From Candidatus Nomurabacteria bacterium GW2011_GWF2_43_8 (lineage in GTDB: Bacteria; Patescibacteriota; Minisyncoccia; Phycocordibacterales; UBA9973), in assembly GCA_001000035.1 (NCBI GenBank), contig LCGX01000043.1:1-5309 (forward strand): 5,309 bases of DNA, given 5' to 3'. A program made the position numbers and the translations under genes. Positions within the stretch are counted from its first letter, which is position 1, and every line of letters begins with the position of its first letter. The notes beneath the pieces are model-generated. The model was not told the origin of the DNA and did not search any database. It saw only the letters and a list, made by a program, of their open reading frames with translations. Positions 1 through 4,338 of the stretch are shown here, piece after piece.

Positions 1-8
1 TGTCCATT

Positions 9-48
9 AAAAAAGCTGGCCGTGCTGGTCCAGCGTACCAGCACGGCC
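9..48 (-). terminator. Rho-independent terminator of the leftward small gene
   Basis: A perfect 12-bp inverted repeat (18-29 with 37-48, arms GGCCGTGCTGGT / ACCAGCACGGCC) encloses a 7-base loop. Read on the - strand, the hairpin is followed after three bases by TTTTTT (9-14 on the + strand, seen there as an A run). A GC-rich stem plus U tract is the classic intrinsic terminator. It points leftward and lies 22 bases past the stop codon of the 56-codon ORF at 70-240, so it most likely ends that transcript. Confidence 0.8.
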
Positions 49-49
49 T

Positions 50-67
50 CGAGGTCGATCGACCTCG
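50..67. repeat. Perfect 18-bp palindrome in the 3' region of the small gene
   Basis: CGAGGTCGA is followed immediately by its exact reverse complement TCGACCTCG, with no loop. In RNA it could fold as a 7-bp stem with a GATC tetraloop. It occupies almost all of the gap between the stop codon at 70-72 and the terminator hairpin, so a leftward transcript would end in two consecutive hairpins. It could be a binding site for a dimeric protein, an accessory 3' RNA structure or chance in GC-rich DNA. Function unknown. Confidence 0.6.
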
Positions 68-69
68 CA

Positions 70-240
70 CTACGAGAGCACAGTGCCTACGAAGCCGATG
101 TCAGGCCTCCGTTCCTGCTCCGCCCGATGCTCTTCAAGCTTCCGACGGAGCGTTTCCGACTTGCGCCCGGTTTCCTCGATGAGCTTCTCGAGCTCTTTCC
201 CGGACACCCCTCCCTTCTTAGTCCTGGGCTTCCTCGGCAT
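70..240 (-). CDS. Small hypothetical protein, 56 aa, charged and probably helical
   Basis: Unrecognised protein. Its ATG (238-240) is preceded by GGAGG at a 6-base spacing, the only good Shine-Dalgarno in the window. The stop is TAG at 70-72, followed by a palindrome and an intrinsic terminator, so the whole looks like a complete monocistronic unit. The protein starts with a Lys/Arg/Pro-rich tail (MPRKPRTKKGG). Residues about 14-45 are rich in Glu, Lys, Arg and Leu with a coiled-coil-like pattern (KELEKLIEE, ETLRRKLEEHRAEQE). The C-terminus is short and more hydrophobic (IGFVGTVLS). No cysteines, signal peptide or membrane segment are visible. DNA here is about 60% G+C, unlike neighbouring genes, which suggests a different origin. 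It could be a small nucleic-acid-binding or scaffold protein, but nothing proves this. The main doubt is that the ORF is short, although signals at both ends support it. Confidence 0.6.
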   Translation of the reverse strand: MPRKPRTKKGGVSGKELEKLIEETGRKSETLRRKLEEHRAEQERRPDIGFVGTVLS

Positions 241-246
241 GAGGCA

Positions 247-251
247 CCTCC
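247..251 (-). promoter_or_regulatory. Shine-Dalgarno site of the 56-aa gene
   Basis: On the - strand GGAGG (within GGGAGGTG) lies 6 bases before the ATG at 238-240 and fixes that start. No other CDS in this window has such a site. A possible extended -10 (TG, one base, TATAAA; hexamer at 259-264) lies just upstream. Its predicted start point would fall on or next to the Shine-Dalgarno and there is no good -35, so the promoter is not called. Confidence 0.6.
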
Positions 252-302
252 CAAGTTATTTATAACACTTTCTAAAAAAAATACAAATTTTGCGTAATGG
301 TT

Positions 303-318
303 CACTAGCTTGGACGGA
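303..318 (+). repeat. Left terminal inverted repeat of the IS
   Basis: CACTAGCTTGGACGGA; 306-318 is an exact inverse of 1203-1215, and three further outward bases match at two positions. It lies just upstream of the transposase start and ahead of its putative -10 element. The exact outer end is uncertain. Confidence 0.75.
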
Positions 319-338
319 TTGAGGTATATCATAGAAAC

Positions 339-1223
339 ATGTCATACACAAAAAACCCACACATGCCCAAGGTACGCAGAGACGCTGCGGACATGGTCAG
401 AAGAGGCTTTAGTAAAGAGGAGGTCGGTCGAAGGTTTGGGGTTGGTTCCAGTACCATATGCAAATGGGTGAAGAAAGCGAAAGTGTGGGGATATGGAACC
501 ATTCCAACACTTTCTTCTAGGCCCAAACATCACCCCAAACAATTAAGCGATGAATTGGTCTGGAAAATATTCCAACAGAGAATCAAAAACAGAAGATGTT
601 CCGAAGTAGTGCGTCAAGAATTACTGAATCAGGGAATTAAAGTTTCTCTTTCCTCAATCAAGCGCACATTAGACCGACACGGTCTTTTAAAAAAGAGAAG
701 TAAGTGGAAACGATATCATCCCCACGTAGATCGTCCATATCCCCTGAAAGCAGGTGATTTGGTGCAAATTGATACTATTCACCGGATGATTGATGAAAAG
801 AAAAGATTGTATGTATTCGTGCTCATTGATATATTTTCCAGGTGGGTCTATGCCAGAGCATATGAAAAAATGAACGGCAGACAAACCATCAGATTTGTAA
901 ACGAAGCTCAGAGAAATGCATCCTTCCATTTTCAAATGTTGCAGAGTGATCATGGACCGGAATTTTCTAAATGGTTCACTTCTAGAATTGAGAAGAACCA
1001 TAGGTATACCAGAATCGGTAAACCGAACGACAATGCCCATATTGAAAGAGTAAATCGGACGATTCAAGAAGAATGTTTAGACCACTTACCCAATGATGTG
1101 AAAAAGATTAATTGCGAACTGGAAAAATATCTGCAATACTACAATTACGAGAGATTGCATTTGAGCTTAAATTTAAAAACGCCAAGTCAATTATTAATTA
1201 ATTCCGTCCAAGCTATTGGTTAG
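339..1223 (+). CDS. IS481-family DDE transposase (294 aa)
   Basis: Catalyses cut/strand transfer of its own IS. The N-terminal helix-turn-helix is at about residues 14-47 (AADMVRRGFSKEEVGRRFGV...STICKWVKKA). A second winged-helix-like segment follows at about 68-117 (SEVVRQELLNQGI...SSIKRTLDRHGLLKKR). An rve/RNase H-fold integrase core spans about 136-275. The catalytic triad is visible: D145 (LVQIDTIH), D204 (LQSDHGPEF) and E236 (NAHIERVNRTIQEE). The C-terminal LQYYNYERLHLSL...TPSQLL motif is typical of IS481/IS3 integrase cores. Length is near family norm and there is no frameshift, so the enzyme may be active. There is no Shine-Dalgarno; TATCAT at 327-332 lies 6 bases before the ATG, suggesting a leaderless mRNA. 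ATG at 363 is an alternative start that would still keep the HTH. The last codons run through the right inverted repeat and the TAG stop (1221-1223) appears to lie just outside the element. Confidence 0.95.
   Translation: MSYTKNPHMPKVRRDAADMVRRGFSKEEVGRRFGVGSSTICKWVKKAKVWGYGTIPTLSSRPKHHPKQLSDELVWKIFQQRIKNRRCSEVVRQELLNQGIKVSLSSIKRTLDRHGLLKKRSKWKRYHPHVDRPYPLKAGDLVQIDTIHRMIDEKKRLYVFVLIDIFSRWVYARAYEKMNGRQTIRFVNEAQRNASFHFQMLQSDHGPEFSKWFTSRIEKNHRYTRIGKPNDNAHIERVNRTIQEECLDHLPNDVKKINCELEKYLQYYNYERLHLSLNLKTPSQLLINSVQAIG
1203..1218 (-). repeat. Right terminal inverted repeat of the IS
   Basis: On the - strand it reads CAATAGCTTGGACGGA, matching the left end at 15 of 16 bases. It overlaps the last codons of the transposase (SVQAI region), so the element has essentially no non-coding DNA at its right end. 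Confidence 0.75.
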
Positions 1224-1262
1224 AATACGAGTGAGTGGAATATGGGTGCTGGATATATAACA

Positions 1263-1291
1263 TTATCCACAGATTATCAACAAGGTTAATA
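1263..1291 (+). promoter_or_regulatory. DnaA-box module upstream of dnaA
   Basis: TTATCCACA (1263-1271) is an exact match to the DnaA-box consensus TTATNCACA. TTATCAACA (1274-1282) differs from the consensus at one position and is in the same orientation two bases on, followed by TTAATA. Their place between the IS and the dnaA promoter (-10 at 1325-1330) fits DnaA autoregulation and/or an origin sub-region, as in bipartite origins flanking dnaA. A near copy of this module lies at 2844-2869. Confidence 0.75.
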
Positions 1292-1324
1292 AGCTTTTAG
1301 AGATGTCATTCAGTTTATAAATAG

Positions 1325-1330
1325 TATAAT
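1325..1330 (+). promoter_or_regulatory. dnaA promoter -10 element
   Basis: A perfect TATAAT ends 8 bases before the dnaA ATG, so transcription would start about 1-2 bases before the start codon and give a leaderless or nearly leaderless mRNA. No convincing -35 is present: the bases at the expected place (about 1302-1307) read GATGTC. A second hexamer, TATAAA at 1316-1321, could give a leader of about 10 bases instead. DnaA boxes lie about 45-60 bases upstream. Confidence 0.6.
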
Positions 1331-1338
1331 ACGAAACT

Positions 1339-2679
1339 ATGAATACAAAACAGTTGTGGAAAAGTTGCCTGATGGAAATAGAATCGGGCATATCAAAGGC
1401 AAATTTCAGCACCTGGTTTAAAAACACATCTATTATAAAAGAGGAAACTGGCATCATTTATATTGGGGTGCCGAACGAGTTTGTTCGGGATTGGCTCATA
1501 AACAAATATCATAAGCTTATAACCAAGACCATCGCGGAGGCGTATGAAAATATGCGGGCAGTGGAATACACCATTATCAAGCCAGAAAACGCCAGACAGG
1601 AAACGATAGTGGCAGGCGACACTATCGAAAAAGAGCTTCCTTTAAAGGATTTATATATTAATCCGGAGGACAACCTGAACCCGCGTTATCATTTTAATTC
1701 TTTTATTGTGGGGACTTTCAATGAGCTGGCTTACGCCGCCGCCCAGGCGATAATAGAAAATCCAGGAACCAAATACAATCCGTTTTTTGTTTATGGAGGC
1801 ACTGGGCTCGGGAAGACCCACCTGATCCAGGCGGTTGGAAACGCGATAAAAGAGAAATACCCGAACAAAAAAGTGCATTATATGACTTTGGAAAAATTTG
1901 CAACCGATTTTATAAACTCGTTGCAAAGCAACAAAGCGAATTCTTTCAAGGAGAAATACCGCAAATACGATCTTCTGATCATCGACGATATCCAATTCAT
2001 CGGCAAAATGGAAAAAATTCAAGAAGAACTTTTCCACACCTTCAACACCTTCCATGAAAACAACAAACAAATTATTTTTTCTTCCGACAAACACCCTAAT
2101 TACATCCCGGAACTGGCCGACCGTTTAAAATCGCGCTTCGCCGCCGGTATGATCGTTGACATTTCCGAACCGGAATACGAATCCCGTCTGGCAATCTTGA
2201 AGGTAAAACTGCGCGAACTTAACATTAACCTGGAAGAAGATTTAATGGAGTATGTCGCGGGATCCGTGCAAGGCAATATCCGCGAACTGGAAGGGAGCTT
2301 AAATCTTATTGTCTGCCAATATCGCCTGAAAAATAAGCCTTTAACTCTCGCGGAAGTGAAAAATCTGTTAAAAAACAACATGAAGCCGAAAAGGAATATT
2401 GCCATAAAGGATGTGGTAAAAACCGTTAGTGAATATTATAAATTAGAGGAACCGTCAATTTACGAAAAAACTAGAAAAAAAGAAATAGTCAAAGCCCGAC
2501 AGGTCGTTATGTATCTGCTCCGGGAAGATTTTAATGTTTCCTACCCGCTAATCGGTCAAAAATTAGGGGGGAAGGATCATACGACGGTAATACACTCATG
2601 TTTAAAAATCAAAGCTGATTTAAAAAATGACCCACAACTACTACAGGAGTTGGAACAAATAAGAATTATGTTTAAATGA
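1339..2679 (+). CDS. dnaA: Chromosomal replication initiator DnaA (446 aa)
   Basis: Binds DnaA boxes in oriC, oligomerises with ATP, melts the origin and helps load the replicative helicase; it also regulates transcription. All domains are present. Domain I (about 1-80, LWKSCLMEIESGISKANFSTWF) is followed by a short domain II linker (about 82-112). The AAA+ domain III holds Walker A GGTGLGKT (153-160), Walker B LLIIDDIQF (212-220), sensor I IFSSD (246-250), the arginine-finger region DRLKSRF (261-267, R266) and sensor II GNIRELEGS (312-320). Domain IV (about 352-446) carries the DNA-binding signature GGKDHTTVIHS (410-420) after KARQVVMYLLRE (385-396). Length 446 is ordinary. The ATG at 1339 is supported by the normal domain I start and the TATAAT immediately upstream; there is no Shine-Dalgarno. 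The stop is TGA, showing standard TGA usage. dnaN follows 228 bp downstream and no intrinsic terminator is visible between them. Confidence 0.98.
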   Translation: MNTKQLWKSCLMEIESGISKANFSTWFKNTSIIKEETGIIYIGVPNEFVRDWLINKYHKLITKTIAEAYENMRAVEYTIIKPENARQETIVAGDTIEKELPLKDLYINPEDNLNPRYHFNSFIVGTFNELAYAAAQAIIENPGTKYNPFFVYGGTGLGKTHLIQAVGNAIKEKYPNKKVHYMTLEKFATDFINSLQSNKANSFKEKYRKYDLLIIDDIQFIGKMEKIQEELFHTFNTFHENNKQIIFSSDKHPNYIPELADRLKSRFAAGMIVDISEPEYESRLAILKVKLRELNINLEEDLMEYVAGSVQGNIRELEGSLNLIVCQYRLKNKPLTLAEVKNLLKNNMKPKRNIAIKDVVKTVSEYYKLEEPSIYEKTRKKEIVKARQVVMYLLREDFNVSYPLIGQKLGGKDHTTVIHSCLKIKADLKNDPQLLQELEQIRIMFK

Positions 2680-2680
2680 T

Positions 2681-2689
2681 TGTTAATAA
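2681..2689 (-). promoter_or_regulatory. Degenerate DnaA box just after dnaA
   Basis: TGTTAATAA on the + strand is TTATTAACA on the - strand, one mismatch from TTATNCACA. It begins two bases after the dnaA stop and faces away from the 2844-2860 pair. In DNA this AT-rich the match could be chance. Confidence 0.35.
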
Positions 2690-2726
2690 GTGGCTCAAAA
2701 GATAATGATAAGTAAAAAGGAAATTG

Positions 2727-2773
2727 TTAATTAAAAATTATTAAATAAATTTTTTAAAAAATAAATAAAATTA
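2727..2773. other. 47-base pure A/T run, candidate DNA unwinding element
   Basis: Not one G or C occurs in 47 consecutive bases, and only one G in 2721-2773. It lies in the dnaA-dnaN gap about 70 bases before the DnaA-box pair. It holds AAAT/TAAAT-like repeats and a T6A6 segment (2750-2761 region) that may also be intrinsically bent. It is a plausible melting region; the other candidate, 2863-2894, touches the boxes directly. Confidence 0.5.
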
Positions 2774-2843
2774 CAAAAAGTTATCAGATATGATTCAAAC
2801 ACAAAAAACACAAAATAATCATATTCAACAGCCTCAAATTTGT

Positions 2844-2869
2844 TTATCCACTTATCAACAACATTAATA
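2844..2869 (+). promoter_or_regulatory. DnaA-box module upstream of dnaN
   Basis: TTATCCACT (2844-2852) and TTATCAACA (2852-2860) are same-direction boxes sharing one base, each one mismatch from the consensus, followed by TTAATA (2864-2869). The module matches 1263-1291 apart from a 3-base gap between the boxes and two substitutions. It sits just upstream of the A/T tract 2863-2894 and the dnaN start, a geometry in which DnaA filament growth would proceed rightward into the A/T tract. Confidence 0.65.
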
Positions 2870-2895
2870 TTATTAATAAATTAAATATATAAAAC

Positions 2896-2901
2896 TATAA
2901 A
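2896..2901 (+). promoter_or_regulatory. dnaN promoter -10 element
   Basis: TATAAA ends 6 bases before the dnaN ATG, predicting transcription starting at about the A of the start codon, hence a leaderless mRNA. A second TATAAA (2888-2893) would give about a 7-base leader. No Shine-Dalgarno is present and no clear -35 can be picked out in the surrounding A/T. The site overlaps the end of the A/T tract, so dnaN transcription and origin melting may influence each other. Confidence 0.45.
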
Positions 2902-2907
2902 CAACTT

Positions 2908-4005
2908 ATGAAAACAGAATGCTCTGTTGAAAAAATTAAAAACGCGATCTCTCAAGTGGAAAGAATTACCGGTAAAAACTTAACCCTGCCGGTTTTAAAT
3001 TCTATTTTATTGGTTGCTTCCGGAAAATCTATAAAATTAAGGTCTACTAATTTAAGTTTAGGGGTGGAAATTGAAATTCCGGCCAAAGTAGAAAAAGAAG
3101 GCACTCTTTCCATATCCGGGTCAGTGTTAAATGCCGTTTTTTCTAATGTTTTTCAAAATGAAAATGTTTATCTGGAAAGCCGGGATGGAAATTTATTGAT
3201 TAAAACAAAAAAAAGCCAAATAAGGCTAAAATGTACCCCACACGAAGACTTTCCGACAATCCCAACCGTTACCGGGGCCAGTTTTGAGATAGAGTCAAAA
3301 AAACTAATTGACGGCATAAAATCGGTTTATTATAGTTCTTCTGTTTCGGACATAAAACCGGAGATTTCCAGTGTTTTTATGTATACCAACGAGGACAACT
3401 TGATTTTTGTTTCCACCGACTCTTTCCGGTTGGCTGAAAAAAAAGTTAAAACAAAAGGGCTCGAGGAAATAATGGGGATATTAATCCCTTTTAAGAATGT
3501 TTCTGAAATATTGAAGGTTTTTGGAGAGTTTCAGGGAATCATAAAAGTATGTTTCAACAAAAACCAAATTTCTTTTTCTTCCGACGGTGTTTATCTGACT
3601 TCTCGGATAATCGATGGGATTTTTCCCGATTACCGCCAAATTATTCCCAAAGATTCATCCACTGAAGCGGTCATGCTCAAACAAGACCTGCTGAACGCCC
3701 TCAAACTCTCCAATGTTTTTTCCGATAAATTTAATCAAGTTAATTTTTCGATTAAACCCAAAGAAAAACTTTTTGAGCTCTCATCCGTCAATAACGATAT
3801 TGGAGAAAACAAGACGTACCTGGATGCGGTTATGAAAGGGGAGAATGTTGAACTTGGTTTCAACTACAGATATTTTCTGGACTGCTTCCAGTCGATTACT
3901 ACCGACAGTGTTTCTATAAGATTATCCGGGGGCTCTCGGCCGATGGTTATATCTCCTGTTTCCGACAACTCGTTTACTTATCTTATAATGCCGATGAACA
4001 GGTAA
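2908..4005 (+). CDS. dnaN: DNA polymerase III beta subunit, sliding clamp (365 aa)
   Basis: Forms the ring-shaped dimer that tethers the replicative polymerase to DNA. The 365-aa length fits three clamp domains: about 1-120, 121-247 and 248-365. Family signatures are the N-terminal KNLTLPVLNSILL (23-35), FVSTDSFRLA (167-176), the loop GIFPDYRQIIP (237-247) and the C-terminal TYLIMPMNR (357-365), the form of the canonical YLIMPM ending that contributes to the partner-binding pocket. No disruption is seen. The ATG at 2908 gives a normal N-terminus (MKTECSVEKIKNAI) and is preceded by a -10-like TATAAA rather than a ribosome site. The gene lies downstream of dnaA and the putative origin, the usual order, and 75 bases upstream of the DciA-like gene, from which it is separated by a long inverted repeat. 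No U-tract terminator follows it, so some readthrough is possible. Confidence 0.97.
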   Translation: MKTECSVEKIKNAISQVERITGKNLTLPVLNSILLVASGKSIKLRSTNLSLGVEIEIPAKVEKEGTLSISGSVLNAVFSNVFQNENVYLESRDGNLLIKTKKSQIRLKCTPHEDFPTIPTVTGASFEIESKKLIDGIKSVYYSSSVSDIKPEISSVFMYTNEDNLIFVSTDSFRLAEKKVKTKGLEEIMGILIPFKNVSEILKVFGEFQGIIKVCFNKNQISFSSDGVYLTSRIIDGIFPDYRQIIPKDSSTEAVMLKQDLLNALKLSNVFSDKFNQVNFSIKPKEKLFELSSVNNDIGENKTYLDAVMKGENVELGFNYRYFLDCFQSITTDSVSIRLSGGSRPMVISPVSDNSFTYLIMPMNR

Positions 4006-4013
4006 GATACCTG

Positions 4014-4081
4014 TCCCGTACTAAATTTTTGGTTACGGGGCATAACGACAAAGATTATTAGTTAAAATTTTAGTACTGGGA
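4014..4081 (+). repeat. Long imperfect inverted repeat over the start of the DciA-like gene
   Basis: Left arm 4014-4035 can pair with right arm 4059-4081. GTACTAAA (4018-4025) pairs with TTTAGTAC (4069-4076). After one T-T mismatch, TTTTT/A pairs continue through three G-U pairs to TTA/TAA (inner end 4035/4059). Outside, TCCC (4014-4017) pairs with GGGA (4078-4081) across a bulged T4077. The loop is 23 bases. The right arm includes the A of the downstream ATG. No U tract follows, so it is not a standard terminator. In a dnaN readthrough RNA it could hide the start codon. A competing smaller hairpin, TGTCCCGTA (4012-4020) with TACGGGGCA (4034-4042), shares the left arm. Confidence 0.6.
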
Positions 4082-4338
4082 TGATCGAAATAAGGGACTT
4101 ACTCGGCCGGTTCAACAACATTCTTCTTTCCGAAGAGGGGAAAAAAGAAACCGTCAGAAAAATCATCTCGGAAGCCATAAAGACAGAAATAAATTCCAAA
4201 AACATAAATATAAAAAACAACGTGATTTATTTAAACATCAAACCCATCTATAAAAACGAGGTTTTTTTGAAGCAAAATCAAATTTTTTTAAAACTTCGGG
4301 AATCTTTCGGTAAAAAAACTCCCCAAAACATGCGTTAA
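4081..4338 (+). CDS. DciA-like/DUF721-type small protein (85 aa)
   Basis: A short basic protein whose pattern resembles the KH-like core of DUF721/DciA, the helicase loader/operator found in bacteria lacking DnaC or DnaI. An N-terminal amphipathic region (IRDLLGRFNNILLSEEG, 4-20) is followed by a helix (KETVRKIISEAIKTEI, 22-37). A beta pair (INIKNNVIYLNIKPI, 42-56) then leads into the final helix (KNEVFLKQNQIFLKLRESFG, 58-77). This fits the DUF721 plan of beta strands, then a helix of the eL..k..il..L type. It is shorter than typical DciA and lacks the Trp often found before the last helix, so the family call is tentative. The position beside dnaN supports a replication role by inference. There is no Shine-Dalgarno; TAAAAT at 4063-4068 could give a leader of about 6 bases. 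The stop TAA (4336-4338) directly abuts the stop of the convergent PBP gene. Coding confidence is higher than function confidence. Confidence 0.7.
   Translation: MIEIRDLLGRFNNILLSEEGKKETVRKIISEAIKTEINSKNINIKNNVIYLNIKPIYKNEVFLKQNQIFLKLRESFGKKTPQNMR

Larger units (their letters stand above)
303..1218 (+). mobile_element. IS481-family insertion sequence, apparently intact
   Basis: A complete DDE transposase gene lies between an inverted repeat pair: 303-318 (CACTAGCTTGGACGGA) and 1203-1218, which reads CAATAGCTTGGACGGA on the - strand. These match at 15 of 16 positions, with 13 consecutive identities. The bases just outside both ends read GTT (300-302 and 1219-1221), a possible 3-bp target duplication, too short to be conclusive. 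At about 916 bp it is at the short end for IS481-type elements. I do not see the TG...CA termini common in many IS families, so the outer limits may be off by a few bases. The insertion is 45 bp upstream of the first DnaA box and leaves the dnaA promoter intact. Confidence 0.75.
2680..2907. other. oriC: Putative replication origin (oriC) between dnaA and dnaN
   Basis: This 228-bp gap has only about 38 G/C bases by hand count (roughly 17%). It contains DnaA-box-like sites at 2681-2689 (- strand, TTATTAACA, one mismatch), 2844-2852 (TTATCCACT, one mismatch) and 2852-2860 (TTATCAACA, one mismatch). Two uninterrupted A/T runs, 47 and 32 bases, are candidate unwinding elements. A dnaA-dnaN intergenic location is a common place for bacterial oriC. 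Only one perfect consensus box exists in the neighbourhood, and that is upstream of dnaA, so initiation may use both regions. A strand-skew plot of the whole genome would settle it. Confidence 0.7.

Noticed and set aside
1..10. TGTCCATTAA at the window start as a longer IS end
   Set aside because: No inverted match to it was found near 1219-1338, while a good repeat pair closely brackets the transposase at 303 and 1218.
22..297. Rightward 91-codon open frame
   Set aside because: It is antisense to the small leftward gene that has a Shine-Dalgarno and terminator, runs through the terminator hairpin, and its protein has no recognisable pattern. It looks like a by-product of GC-rich DNA.
1248..1256. 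Extra reverse DnaA box near GCTGGATAT
   Set aside because: It matches only about 6 of 9 positions to the consensus, too weak to call in AT-rich DNA.
2677..2679. Recoded TGA (Gly) as in some CPR lineages
   Set aside because: TGA ends dnaA exactly after a normal DnaA C-terminus, and translation beyond it enters the AT-rich origin, so the standard bacterial code applies.
4012..4042. Hairpin TGTCCCGTA / TACGGGGCA as dnaN terminator
   Set aside because: The 9-bp stem (one G-U pair) has a 13-base loop and no T run on either strand after it. It is kept only as a competing structure.
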